A stretch of DNA of 64,000 bases from Spizellomyces punctatus DAOM BR117 (lineage: Eukaryota; Chytridiomycota; Chytridiomycetes; Spizellomycetales; Spizellomycetaceae): the NCBI RefSeq assembly GCF_000182565.1, contig NW_015971537.1, forward strand, positions 124,001 through 188,000. Direction: 5' to 3'. Below are positions 11,536 to 23,664 of this stretch, piece after piece. Below the pieces are notes generated by a model, which was not told where the DNA came from, did no database searches, and saw only the letters and a program-made list of their open reading frames with translations. How positions within the stretch are numbered: position 1 is the stretch's first letter; every line of letters begins with the position of its first letter. The position numbers and the translations under genes are program-made.

Positions 11536-12461
11536 TCTCCGACTTTAGCGCACAGTTGTGTAGGATGATACTAATTCGCAAGTGGCCGTCAAGTCCAGCG
11601 TATATGTTACAGGCCCAGAAAGCACGGAAGGAACGAATATGAACTGAAAGATGCTATTTGTGGAGGATGAAAATGACAAGTTGTAAACGGGATATTTCTC
11701 GACCAGCAACTGAGACGCGCCCATCGTAATCGTGGCGAACCACACCAAAGGATTTGTTTGACTGGCCACTCGCAGAAATGGCTTTTGGGTTTGGAAGGAC
11801 ATTGACACTAAAAGGTAGGTCCCATCTTCTGCTCAGTTCATCCCACCCACCGACCGAATCTGTCTGGCCTTGATACTTCCTGAAGCATATGCAGGCGTTT
11901 TGTTTTGTCGCGGCAAACTCTGTCCACTTGTATGGACGATACTATAGGCAGCTAGGATAGTTGAGCACCTCTGTGGGGGGAATTCTATTCATTACTAGCT
12001 GGATTGGCAAGGCGGTGACCGCTTTTAATATGGAATCACTTTGCCGAAACCTAATGTCAAGGGCTTGATATCGTTGGCATTGGACACATTGTCAACAGTT
12101 GTTGCAACGCGGTGGGTGAGCTGGCAACGATATTGCTTGCTGCAAGGAACAGCATGCAACTCTAGATTTTGCCGAGAAAATGTATCAAGCCCCCACCTAC
12201 CTCACGACCCGATCTCTTTCCGAGGAGTTGGCATAACTCAATGAAAGCGTATATAATCAAGTAATGTCTGTCGCCCATCATGGAAAGGACGGGGAATTTT
12301 GATGCTTGTAATGCTGTTCATTTGTCCGTCGTCCACAGTTGACATCCAATAGTAATCAGCACGGCTGCAGACCAGGTTTCTTGTAATTGTAAACAAACCA
12401 TGTGCAGCATCTCAGTTCACAAGAGAAAAAAATCCCAAAAAAGTCTATTTGATCTAACAAT
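11536..12461. other. 926-bp stretch with uncertain coding content
   Basis: Upstream of the SNARE gene and downstream of the ULK3-like gene. On the minus strand several open segments could be joined by splice-like signals (for example acceptor TTTTAG just before 11808), but two reading frames stay open over the same bases and none gives a known family. A small third gene here is possible but unproven. Confidence 0.35.
11545..11808 (-). CDS. Possible 3' exon of an unidentified gene
   Basis: An 87-codon open frame starting after a splice-acceptor-like TTTTAG. It contains NPLVWFATITMGAS and KYPVYNLSFSSS and has alternating hydrophobic beta-strand-like segments. The overlapping frame is also open, so the right frame is not certain. 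It stops 10 bp before the divergent... in fact same-strand SNARE start at 11535. No family recognised; could be chance. Confidence 0.25.
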   Translation of the reverse strand: MSMSFQTQKPFLRVASQTNPLVWFATITMGASQLLVEKYPVYNLSFSSSTNSIFQFIFVPSVLSGPVTYTLDLTATCELVSSYTTVR

Positions 12462-14385
12462 CTACGAAGGATATTCACCCGGCATATTATATACAATATC
12501 AATCATCCCTCCTTTCCTCACAATCCCGCCTCCAACCACCTGCCACCCCTTGGTCTCTTGTTGTCGTTTAACAGCTTGACCCAATCTTTCAGCCTGATCG
12601 AACCACTCGCATGCCTCGCTCCGAATCTTGTCCCGTTCCACAGGAGAGCAAGTCATCGCGATCGCGCGCAAAAGCTGTGCCAATCCAGTGTCGTATACTT
12701 GAAGGGCGTGGTTAGGATTGGTGGCAGCAAGACTTTGGGCTGTGTTGAGTACATCAAGGGCGGCTTGGACTTGCGCGTTTGCAGATGATGGTGTCGACGG
12801 AGAAGAAAGAAAGTCCGTACGGGCGAGCGAGGATGAGATGGGACCTGCTTTGACCGAGAAGGGTGGTGCCGACAACCGATCCTGATCACCGCTGGATCTC
12901 CGCCGTTCGCCCGCGGTTCCTGGCGAATTTTGCCACGTTTCCACTTGATGCTTTAGACTTTCCGCTCGATTAATGTACCGAGTGACCAGCTCCGCAACCT
13001 GAACCGCATCAGGATTCTGGGGTCCTAAATATTGAACATGTGCTAAAAGGTGCGCAACACCTTCCGCGTACAGGTCAATAATTTGCTTCCAGGCTTTCAG
13101 CTCCTTACGTCCAGATGGATTTTTTGACCGCACGAATCTGTTATCTAATTCCACTGCTTCACTTATGTATTCCATTCCACTGCTCAGGGATTCGGATCCT
13201 GGTATATGGGTCAAATCAAGATATGGATGATCGAAATATTCGTCAAATGTCAATCGTTTATTTGGATCTCGGGTGAGGAGGGCGGAGACAAGGGATTGTG
13301 CGGTTTGAGAGGTTGTTCGTGCAATTGTGGGAGGTAGAATGAGTTGAGAGGGGGTTGGGGAGAGGATTTGTTTGAGAAGATCGTCTATACTGCTGGCAGT
13401 ATGGAAGGGGGTAGAACCAGCCAGCATTTCTAGCATATGATGAGATGAATCCAATTAGTCGATAGCGGGTTCGAACGAAAATCACCCATAAATCATACCA
13501 TAGAATATTACTCCAACAGACCACAGGTCGCAGCGCGCATCATATTCTTCGTCCTTTAGAACTTCTGGCGCCATATAACTGCTCAACAGCAAATTGTCAA
13601 ACAGTAAAGAAAAGCCACGATGACGTTGTAAGCTCTCTGGTAAGGCACAAGAATACTGAAGCATATGTGTACATACGCCAGAGTGCCAATCTTCTCCTTC
13701 ATGGCTGCCGAACTAAAATCCTGATTTCGGCCGTAATCAGCAATACCAAAGTCCGCAATCTTCAGAATAGGTTGACCATGGGAATTTGGATTCGCAGTCA
13801 ACAACAGGTTCTCCGCTAGTGCATAATAGCGCAAGAAACCCATTAGGGCTGTATTAGCTTACACACGATGGTGGTGTTGCGACCTACTTTTCAAGTCTCT
13901 ATGCACAAGACTATGAGACCATAAAAAAAAGAGGCCTGATAAGAAAACCATCAGTCCCAACTCCAAAAAATAATAAAATGTACTCTTTGTACGCAGAGAG
14001 TCATACCTGCTGCAATTTGTCTGAGAAACCACCGAGCATCCCGCTCTACCAACCGTCGTCCATGTTTGCGAGCCAGAAATTCCTTCAAGTTCCCCAGCTC
14101 ACATAACTCCATTACGATAAACACATTATGAGTATCCCATTCGAGGTCTACAAAGCGGACAATGTTTTGATGCCGTAGTCGTTTTAAAATGGCAATCTCT
14201 TGCACGACCTTTTCTTGTTTGCGAGACCGACCGAGCTGTGACCGTGGAATGACTTTGATGGCCACATCGGCTCCTCCGCTTTTTGGACGGCATCTATATA
14301 CTATCCCAGACGTTCCTTCTCCAAGTTTGCTGATAGTAATGTAGGAAGGTGGGGAAGCCATCTGACTGCCATTCCCCAATTTCAA
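12462..14385 (-). CDS. ULK3: ULK3-like serine/threonine kinase with two MIT-type repeats
   Basis: Five exons: 14385-14007, 13935-13888, 13815-13677, 13578-13499, 13429-12462; 537 residues (a second Met at residue 9 is an alternative start). The kinase domain has [20 protein letters not shown], a long Lys/Arg insert, [26 protein letters not shown] and [18 protein letters not shown]. After [12 protein letters not shown] come two helical hairpin regions: [11 protein letters not shown] to [10 protein letters not shown], and [20 protein letters not shown] to [12 protein letters not shown], which resemble MIT domains (the latter contains [15 protein letters not shown]). This order is that of ULK3, linked in animals to autophagy, Hedgehog signalling and ESCRT-III abscission control. 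In this kinase the catalytic loop is spliced from two exons and reads HRDLKTEN. Confidence 0.85.
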
Positions 14386-14640
14386 CTGGCGGTTTGGAAC
14401 GATGACGACGAGAGACCAAACCAGATCACATACACATTGGAACCATTATAAATAAAATGCGGATAACTTGAATCTATTAACCTCATGCTATGGGGGAAAC
14501 TATTTGAAATATTCTTTATACAAGTTGATAGGTAATTTGAAGAAATGTCTACAGAGCACCGAAATCCCGTCTGTGCTCAAACGCCGCCAAGGTCCTCAAG
14601 TCCAATACGAGTAATTTCTGATTCTAATTGACCCGACCGC

Positions 14641-17600
14641 TCACCAGGCAATCTTGGCAAGAAGGGACTTGGGGAACGCTCGCACCAGCGCTTTCCTAAT
14701 CTCATCTACAATCAAAACGCCAGCAGCAAAGGACAACGGAATGAACCAAAACTTTGTAGGAATGGGTGTTGTTCCAAACAAGTTTTGAAGGAACGGAACG
14801 TAAAGCGCAATGAGGGCGATACAGATCGATAAAGCCATTCCAGCAAAGAGTCTGAGATTGCGGCGAGGTCCGTAGAAAGGGTTGGATTGAAGAATCGAGA
14901 CGCTTCGATTGCGAACAGCGAGGATGGCGCCAAATTGAAACATAACCATAGTAACGTAGCTGCAGGAAACCACCATCAATAAAGAACCTCTCACAAAAGA
15001 ATTCCAAAATTCACTCACTAGACGCATTGCCCAACGCTGAGGAAATGTGTGAGCTCATCCATAGTGTATCCAAGATACCCATCTGTCCAATTCGAGTAGG
15101 CGAAGACCATGTCATAAAAGTAGATCCGCTGTTCAGACATGTACAAGAAGAACATGCCCATTGCGCAAGGCCATGCCATCAGACCAATGAACAAGTAGAT
15201 ATTTATGAAGAAACGATAATCTGTTAACCGATCTTTTCGGGCATTACGTGGTTTCCGCACCATAAGATCTATAAATCAAAAGGATTTAATGAGGATTCTA
15301 GCTCTTGTTGGGAAAGACTTGGAGCTGTGTATCATACCTGACTCTGGCTTCTCAAACATTAACGCAGTGGACATGACAATGTCGTTGGTCACACAAAAGA
15401 AGATTTGCAAAAACGAGGATAAAGGAATCTGGACTCCGAGAAACACATTTGCCATTACAGCCATAAATTCAACGTAGGTTCTGCATGTGGAATAACGTCA
15501 GGTCAAGATAACCAAGAGTACGGCATATTGCATGACAAAACGTACCCTATTGGCATCAAGTACATGATAACTTTCTTGAGATTATCAAAAACCAAGCGTC
15601 CGTTTTCGATGGCATATGGGATCGCCGTAAAATCATTGTTGAGAAGAATCATTGCAGCCGTTTCTTTTGCCACGTCTGAACCAGCACCCATGGCAACTCC
15701 AATGTCTGCTGCTTTGAGAGCAGGAGCATCATTCACACCGTCACCAGTGACAGCAACCGTATTATCCCCTCTCTTTTTTGTCTCTTCCACAATCAACAGC
15801 TTTTGCTCGGGTGTAGTTCTCGCAAACACGATCGAGTGATAGCCTCCGATGGCAACATCCCAATCTTCCGACGTCATTCCGTGTAGCTCTTCTCCAGTAA
15901 TGACAAGAGAAGCCGGCTGGCGATCTTCATCAGGTTTAATCAACGAGCTCTTGATGTTGGCAAACGCTGCCCGAATGTCGGCTCTGCTTCGTAGATCTTG
16001 CAGAGTATCCACGCGCTCGGTCTCAACAATCCCGACTTGTTTTGCAATGGCAACGGCAGTGTTCTTAAAGTCACCAGTGACCTAGAACTCTCCATTAATT
16101 CGACTTTTTCAAGGCCACCTCCAACGAAGCAGTCTCACCATGAAAACGCGAACGTGAGCCTTGTGGATGGTTTCAATCGCCTTCTTCACTTCGGGTCGAG
16201 GAGGGTCACGAATGCCTAAATGCGCACCCGTCTAGGTGAGTAACGTGCAAAACCTCACCAAACACCCAGGACGTTGCTTACCAAGTAGTGCAACCAGAGT
16301 CAAATCGTTCACTTGAGCACACACGACTTCATCCGATTTCCGATCTTGCCAATCAATTTTCACGTCGCCAAGGTTCTTTTTACATAACGCGAGAACACGT
16401 TGGCCCTGGCCAGACCATTGCTCTTGTAAAAGTGACATTGTCTCTTGTGCCTTGGAATCGAATGCAACCGCGCTTCCATCATTAAGAAGAATGCTAGAGC
16501 ATTTCTTGAAAAGAATATCGGGGGCACCCTTGACCATCAACACGGGGCAGGTCGAAGGTTTTGTATTATCGCGGACAACTGTCAGCATCCACTTGTTTTT
16601 CGAATTGAAAGGAATCTCGTAGAGTTTCTCGTGGGCGGAAAGGAGCATAGGCGTGTGAGGAAGAGACTCGCCAAAGCGCAAGATTGCCTATAGAGGATCG
16701 CGCGCGTCAGCTACTATAACGCTTTACCAATGGATATTAAAGGTCTTACCGAGTCGGTCGCATCGCCTTTGATCTTCCGATTTTCTATTGGCCCGTCATT
16801 CTGATCTCCCTCAAACACAGCACCATTGCACAGTCGGGCGATGAGGTTCATATCCTTGATTGCAGGCATTTCACCCTCCGTCGCGGCTTGTTGGCTGGTC
16901 AACGTCTTGTTAAGAAAACCGCACCGCTCAACGTTCATTTGACCGAGTGTGAGGGTTCCGGTCTTGTCCGAGCACAAGACAGACATGCAGCCGAGAGTTT
17001 CTACAGTCGCTAGATTTTTGACCAGAATCTGGCGTCGAGACATTCGTTTTGCAACAATGGTAAGGGTCAGTGCAACGCAGACGGGAAGTCCTTGGGGGAC
17101 AAATGCAGTGAGGCAGCCTGTGACCATGGAGTGACCTGTTAGCATTGTCGACCGAATTAGGGATATCATCAACCTAGGAACTCACCAATGGCATTGATGA
17201 TAGCGACAGAAGGCGTGGCGTAATCTGGATAGGCATTCCTGATCCAAGTACCCCATACAAGCATGGCCAAGGAGAACAATCCAAGGGCGAGTCCCGAAAT
17301 GATTGCCGTGAAAATACCAAGTTCCTTTTGAAGGCTAGTCTGTTGGGCTTTCTGGTGTCCGGAGAGCCGAACAATGTGACCCATGATCGAGCGGTCACCT
17401 AATCAAATCGTAAGCCCAACAGCTGGGGAAAAACCAACAAGACAGTGGCAACATCATAGTGTAATTACCAATGGCATACACGACTCCCCTGCCACTGCCT
17501 TGAACAACAAAGGTAGATGCAAACGCAAGGTTTCTTGTCTCAAGAGGATTCGTATCGGTAGGCTCAACCGTTCCGGGAATGGGGTCACTCTCTCCTGTCA

Positions 17601-18527
17601 GCAGCATTCGATCAAAGGCGAGATCCGACGAGACTTGAATAAGGCGGACATCTGCAGGGACGCGCTGGCCTAATCTCAGAGTGAGAATGTCACCGACAAC
17701 AACGTCCGAAGCAGGGATTGTCTTTTCAACTCCGTCACGAATCACTGTTGCCTCGTTGGCTACGACATTGTTGATTGCTTTCATGATTTGCCCCGCGCGC
17801 CAGTCGACGAGCGCATAGAACGTGGCAGAGACGGCAATCACAAGGAACTGCGAACAACGAGGATGTGAGTTCGTCATGTATAGCAATCGCATCAAGGCGG
17901 ACCCACTTACAATAAGTCCCGCGACTCCAAGGTTAAAAGTTGCAGGCGTGGATCCATCCATACTTCCCAAAGGTTGATACGAAAGCTGCATGTGCCAACC
18001 AATGTCCATTTAGGTCTAGAAATAACTAGCGATTTTATAATCGAGCACTTACCACAGTCACAATCAAGGCGACCCACATGAGGAAATTGAATCCCCCAAA
18101 GACATACTGAAGAATGAGTTTCCAGTGTTTCTTTGGAGGTTCAGAAATGATATTCTTCCCCTCTCTGCTCTTGCGGTCGACGGCTGCCTTGTCAAGACCG
18201 ATTTCTGGATGCGTACTGAATCGAGTAAAGACATCTTCGGGCTTGTTCAAGTGGACCTTGATCTCGCGTATGTCTGGCGGATTGAGTTCATTGTCTGCGG
18301 CCTGGTTGTTGTTTTGTTCAAGCCTGATTGACATTGTCCGGTACCTGGGAAGCACAGACATCCATCTTACATTGCTGCCGCCAAAAAGTTGATACAAACG
18401 ATCCATGCACATACATGATCTGAATACCAGCATTGCTATGGTCAGTGTGAACAGGATGCAGGTATTGCCCCTGGTCGCGCGAGTCCCAAGCCGATCGCTT
18501 GTTGGAGGATGCCTTGATTTCTTCCAT
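14641..18527 (-). CDS. Type IIC (Na,K/H,K-ATPase-like) P-type ATPase
   Basis: Twelve exons: 18527-18415, 18344-18053, 17985-17911, 17847-17469, 17398-17186, 17135-16750, 16687-16282, 16215-16139, 16081-15546, 15480-15338, 15268-15019, 14959-14641; 1062 residues. IQIMYRTMSI, LTGESDPIPG, CSDKTGTLT (phospho-Asp 414), KGAPDILF, TGDGVNDAPALKAADIG, DLMVRKPRN and a ten-helix layout place it with the alpha subunits of Na,K-ATPases. M4 reads VPQGLP (Q372) where Na,K-ATPases have PEGL. M6 reads FFCVTNDIVMS, keeping one acidic ligand (D859) but with Cys in place of the other Asp. The transported ion therefore cannot be assumed; fungal ACU-type alkali-cation ATPases are an alternative. No beta-subunit gene is in the window. 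The start choice gives a spliced N-terminus; an unspliced start further upstream is possible. Confidence 0.88.
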
Positions 18528-19225
18528 CTTTTGATCGTTATTCTTGTGTGTTGCAAGTCGACAAGGAGGGAGCAGCAGTGCACGCAAGCAGGATTCCGCA
18601 CAGAGAAAACACACACGCACACTGTGTCCTTTAATGGAAAACTGGCGAGGGGGATGAGACTCATCTGCCTCGGTATTTATGCCTTTTCACCAAACGCAGG
18701 AAGCAGGATGGGGTGGGAACCTGTGTTTTTTTTTCAGCCTTTGGCACTGGTTCCCTTTCCTTGCCCATCCGATAAGCTCCAGGCGAGATATGGGATCTGG
18801 CCTTTTTTTTTCCCTTGGCCCAATCTCCCTCTCTTTTTCTTTTGTGTTGTCTCCAATGCCCTTGAAATTACCACAGTCGATACAGTGCGGCAAACCGAGA
18901 GCGATTTTTGGCTCACTTTTTTGCCAGATCGCTGAACCGTCCAACAGAAATGCTGGCCATACGCTTGGGGAGTTTGAATCCCCTTTTGAGCCATATGTCA
19001 TTTGTTTCTTGCAACAACAAAAGCCCCAATTCTCAACTCCCCCCATTCTGCCCCATTGGCTTGCCATACGCCTGTTTCTTTAACGATTCCCAGAGTAGGA
19101 AACTGGGAGCCCTGCAAAAAAAGGCAACTCTCCCAAAACAAGAGCCTTGCAAACGCCATTTTGTTCAAGTCCAAGTCTCTTCCCTCCCGTCCAGAATGTG
19201 TCGCCCCCAAAGACTACAAGACAAA

Positions 19226-19298
19226 ATGCCAAGTCGTTTCTTTTGTTCTTGTCGCCCAAAACTCTCGCTTCCTACTTATTGTTGATGCCAAGTCGTTT
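19226..19298. repeat. Spaced direct repeat ATGCCAAGTCGTTT
   Basis: The 14-mer ATGCCAAGTCGTTT occurs at 19226-19239 and again at 19285-19298, 59 bp apart, in the ATPase upstream region. Could be a duplicated regulatory site or chance. Confidence 0.6.
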
Positions 19299-19592
19299 TG
19301 TTGTTTTTGTGACGCGCGCGGGCAACCCTCCGCCCCCCCTCACAGCCTCGCTTTTTTTTTGTATGTTCTTGCCTTGGCTTTTTTTGTTTTCCCCCAACAG
19401 GAGAGCTCCGATTTCCGTTTCACAGAATTTAGAACATTCGATGGCAGGAATCTCTTTGGAGATGAGAAAAACAGGTTTGAGATGCGTAAGACTCGAGCGT
19501 GGTTTGTGTGGAGTGGTGTTTTGTGTACCAACTCTTGTATGGTGCAAAACGGCAGCAGGATTCGATTCCAGTTGCGGGCAAGGCTAGTGTCG

Positions 19593-19618
19593 TTTGCTGC
19601 CATGGTTTGCTGCCATGG
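19593..19618. repeat. Tandem 13-bp duplication TTTGCTGCCATGG
   Basis: Two perfect adjacent copies, 19593-19605 and 19606-19618, in non-coding sequence; looks like a recent slippage duplication. Confidence 0.85.
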
Positions 19619-19904
19619 CTAAGGAAATGTCCACATCGAATTTCTTCGCTTTCTTGTTTGCATTGCTGTCGAGATCTGTAATCTTGGGGCTTCTAATCTC
19701 TTTGGCAGCATTTGAAAGCATCATTGGACAGCAACGAGGTTGGCAGGCGAGGCTTGTCGCCTCAAGTTCCACGAATAGCTTGCTTTAAGCGCTGCGTTCC
19801 AAGCTGGACATTATCCGTCACGGAAATCTTTTTTGCTCGAGAAACGGACAGGCAAATCTAGAAGTCCATTACGCAACATTGGGTCAACCACAAACACTTG
19901 CATT

Positions 19905-22004
19905 CTACTCCCAGCCATGTCCCTTCATTGTCCCCTCCTTTTCAAGTCCGAGATGCATTCTAAACACATTTCGCAACATGTGAGGCTCGTGGCCTGCACC
20001 CTTTGCAAAACATTCTTTGGTTGCCTGCTTGAAATAGTCCATGAGAACGTCCTTGTAGTCTGGATGAGCGCATTGTTCAATAATGAGTTTAGCACGCTCT
20101 CGGGGCGAGAGACCGCGAAGATCGGCTAGACCCTATTGGAATAACAACAAGCAGTCAGCCAGTGTACGTTCAGTATGTGGACCCAGTGCATACCTGCTCA
20201 GTAACAATCACATCCAAATCGTGCTCGGTCTGGTCCACATGCGTGCACATGGGCACAATGGTTGTGATACCAGTGGGATCCTTCTTGGTCGGTCTAACGG
20301 ATGGAGTGTGCATGATCGAAAGCTTTGCATTACGAAGGAAGTCGGCTGAACCGCCGAGACCGTTGAGCATCCGGGATCCCATCACGCAGGTGCTGTTGCC
20401 GTGTCCATAAATGTCCACCTCAACCGGGGTATTCATCGCAATCACTCCGAGTCGACGGATAATCTCGGGGGAGTTTGACACCTAATGTGCAAGTCGTTTC
20501 CTCGTCACTCACAACCAAGGCAATGGAACAAATGTGCGAAAAATTCGGGGGCTTACTTGCTGCGACCGCAACAAAAGCTTATCATAGTACCGGTCCCAAT
20601 TCTTGTAAAACTTTTCAAAGCCTTCCGGCGAGAAACGGACGGACGTTGCAGTGGCAAATTTGAGGTTACCCTTGTCAAAGAACCGCAGAAAGGTATCTTG
20701 GATAACTTCGGTCCAGACCGTCACATTGTTGAATGGGCCATCTGCAAGGCCTCCAATCACTGCGTTGGCAATGTTTCCAATCCCGGATTGCAATGGAAGA
20801 AGTGACGTGGGGAGACGTCCGTGTCTGATTTCGTGATTGAAGAACTCTAAGAGGTGGCTTGCGATAGCACGAGATGTCTCGTCCTAATTCCACTCTAATC
20901 AGCCACCGACGATACAAGGGCATTGTGATGCAGATACACGGTACATACCTCTGGATCATTTCCTCCCGTGTTATCGGGACGATTACTCTCAACGATGGCC
21001 ACGACTTTCTCGGGATCAATCGGCACATGGTTGGTACCAATCCTGTCCTCGACTGCCATGACCAAGTATGGCTTACGACGAGGCGGAAGGGTGCTCATGG
21101 TAATGTCATGAAGACCTTCAAAAGATGGAATTGCAGTGTTGACTTCAATGATGACCTTGTCGGCCATTTGGATCAATTCTGGAGTAGCTCCCACAGATGC
21201 ACCTGTTTGCCAGATTCGTTCATTCAAAAATATGCATGGTCTCTCATGAAAACATTCAGCCACAAACCAGGAATGATTCCACCCTCCTCGGTAATAGCCG
21301 TAGCTTCCACAACGACAATATCGAGTTTGTTTTTCGGTTTGTCCTTTGTGTAATATCCTGTACAGTGTTTGGTCAGACGTTTGGTGACTGTATTGCGTCG
21401 TCGAGATCCTTTTACCATAAACCAAATCCTGGGCAAACATTGATAGATGCTTGTCTGCAAAACGTATCCGCCCTGCATTGATACCCTTTGCAATGTTCCT
21501 GCCCACTTGATGAGGATACCGTCGATCAATCATGTCAAGCGCTGCCCAGCGATCTAACCGGCAATACGCATTAGGTGGGAACAAATGAATAGATCAAATC
21601 TACAAAGAGGGACCGACCTTCCGTTTCAGCTCCCGTCGAGGCCCCAACAAAGAGGTTGAATTTGAGCTTTCCCTGGAGATTGTTGCGTTCAACATGGTCC
21701 GCCAGAGCGACAGGAATCTTTTTAGGATAGCCTGTGGGAAAAAAATGGGTTACCCAAATCTGTGAACTCCCGTACACCGAACTCAATGAGACTGACCGAC
21801 GCCCGTAAATCCAGACCAACCGATATCCATGCCATTTTTAAACATTGGCACAAGATCCTCAGCAGTTGCGATTTTGCTGCAAACAATTCACAATGGATTA
21901 GGTGTATATCCTCCACATTCTCGTTCTGTGTAGGAATACTATTTTTACCTGAGCATCGATGGACGCCGAACACGAGCCCGCAACGCAGCCGACACGGAAG
22001 CCAT
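19905..22004 (-). CDS. ACH1: Acetyl-CoA hydrolase / CoA-transferase Ach1
   Basis: Nine exons: 22004-21949, 21876-21797, 21731-21618, 21553-21416, 21357-21268, 21202-20949, 20883-20557, 20481-20194, 20132-19905; 524 residues, the usual Ach1 length. Motifs: [87 protein letters not shown] (the Glu is the likely CoA-thioester nucleophile by analogy to the family), [18 protein letters not shown] and [12 protein letters not shown]. Fungal Ach1 is mitochondrial and moves CoA between succinyl/propionyl-CoA and acetate. The basic N-terminus ([16 protein letters not shown]) suits mitochondrial import. Confidence 0.95.
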
Positions 22005-22990
22005 CACTAAATAACCTCGTCAAAAAGTAACAAAAAGTGAAATGGACAAAAGGGAAATCCAGATGGAAAACTCGTTCTTTTATAATGGCGAGTGGTGTCC
22101 AGTGTCTTGTGTCTAGTATTAGCAAGTCCCGGAAACGGACGGAGGAGGAGGAGGAGGAGGAGGAAAGCAAGACCCTCCCCTTCACGTAATCCCTTTTGGG
22201 CTGGCCGATTGGTGACGTTTTGCATTTTCCATTCGAGAAAGCCACGCATTCGGCCATGGCTTTTCTTTTTTTGATTTCATCGATATTTAAATACAAACCA
22301 TTTGCATGCCGTCACTTACAGAAAACGAAAACGGATGCATTTAAACAAGGCGTAAAAGAATGGGCGGGAGTAGAAATGCATAGAAGGCACACATGGAGTG
22401 CAGGTAGATGCATTATTTAAAACACGACATGATCCATCATATCGTTTTTGGTGTCATGGAACAAGAAACAAGCCGTTTATCAAGCAATAGTAAGTTGGCA
22501 AGAGTAGCTTTGCATAAAAGACAATCTACCAAGTAGCTACAACGCAAGAGCACAAAGCCAGAATGTTGATCCGACCGCCGTTATCGCTGACAAGCAACTT
22601 GTAAGCCAATTCCATATTTTCTTCCATTGTGGAATTGAATTGTTCCATATTCCACCGTTGAATTGGGCAAAAGCTCCGTTGCTTTGCAAGTTGAAGGTCG
22701 TTAAAGTCTCCAAAGCAAAAGTGCGGAGAAAGCGGGCCTTTTGTAGGCCACGAAATCACGTTTTTTGCGTTGACTTCAGTCAACAGTTGAACGTCATTTG
22801 ATTTTTTACCCCCAGAAATTTGGTTTTTGTGCTTTCGTTTTTTTTTTTTATTTTGAACGACGACGACGAACGACCGAGGAAGAATGTCGTTTATTTAAAG
22901 CAAGGCAGTCTCACTTGATTCCTCGCAAGCCTTTTGACAAGGAACACAAACCTCATTGTTTTTATACATTGCTCATTAAAACAAGTCGAT
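22005..22990. other. Divergent promoter between Ach1 and the stanniocalcin-like gene
   Basis: About 1 kb with no supported gene. It holds the GGA microsatellite, one AAACGGACGG copy at 22133-22142, and T-rich tracts. Confidence 0.6.
22141..22164. repeat. GGA trinucleotide microsatellite (8 units)
   Basis: Eight perfect GGA units about 140 bp upstream of the Ach1 start codon; polypurine on the + strand. Confidence 0.9.
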
Positions 22991-23664
22991 ATGCCTTCCA
23001 TTGCATCCATGTCACTTTTCCTTTTGCCGGCCCTGGCTATCATTGCCCCCCCGGCCACTGCCATCCCACAGCCAATTGCCAACATTGAGCTGCCACAAAA
23101 CTGCACTGCTCCCACTCCGCACACTTGCACTTTTTACGCATCCTGCCTTGAAGTAGCTATTCCATGTGGACCTGACGGCTATGCTCTCGGCTATGGAAAC
23201 AAGTTTTGCTCCAAATTTCAAGCTAGTGCTGACAAGTTTACGGATGCTGGAGAACAATGGTGAGTTTTTCAAAGCAAGGGAGACTTTTAGGGATTCGCTC
23301 TCCCTTACATATTGTCCCCCTTTCTTTTAGGATGTACAATGTCATGTCTTGTCTTCAACATAGCCTCGTCCCCAAACTTCCAAACAACTCGACAAACTCA
23401 CCAAAACCAATGTCCTGCTCTGAACTCAAATCATTCGCTTACGGCACTCACCCCAACTGCTATCTCTCGGCGGGCGTCTGCACACTAGCTCCCAAAGATT
23501 GGATCGTCCTTCTGGAAGTAATTGGCATTCAAGAACTCTTTACCATTGAAACTATTGAGCAAGCCTTGGCGGTTGCCAAGGGTTGCGGAAAGGAGTATAT
23601 CGAAATTGTGAAAGAGATTTTGCACAAGCACAAGAAGGGGAAGCTTCAAGCGGCTGCTGTATAG
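22991..23664 (+). CDS. Secreted cysteine-rich protein, stanniocalcin-like
   Basis: Two exons, 22991-23259 and 23331-23664; 200 residues. A signal peptide with core LFLLPALAIIAPPATA is followed by a mature chain with ten cysteines: NCTA, TCTF, SCLE, PCGP, FCSK, SCLQ, SCSE, NCYL, VCTL, GCGK. The order and spacing resemble the stanniocalcin core: a CLE segment, then KFxxxGxxW/F with a downstream C, then CSxLKxF, ECY/NCY, and VC. Animal stanniocalcins are glycoprotein hormones with ten intrachain cysteines plus one for dimerisation. N-glycosylation sequons are present (NCT, NNS, NST). The resemblance is from pattern recall, not alignment. A fungal secreted family with no hormone role is equally possible. 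An in-frame ATG 19 codons upstream is less likely because it would bury the signal peptide. Confidence 0.75.

Larger units (their letters stand above)
18528..19904. other. 1.4-kb intergenic, pyrimidine-rich, with small direct repeats
   Basis: Between the ATPase 5' end and the Ach1 3' end. Long T and C runs on the + strand give many spurious ORFs on both strands, none with family motifs. Probably the ATPase promoter and 5' UTR. Contains the two repeats listed separately. Confidence 0.6.

Noticed and set aside
18035-18664. Unspliced N-terminal extension of the P-type ATPase
   Set aside because: It adds a Cys/Arg-rich stretch unlike ATPase N-termini; the spliced start at 18527 joins cleanly to IQIMYRTMSI.
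18687-19622. Several overlapping ORFs of 86-206 codons on both strands
   Set aside because: Low-complexity T/C-rich DNA with few stops; composition biased, no family motifs, no consistent splice model.
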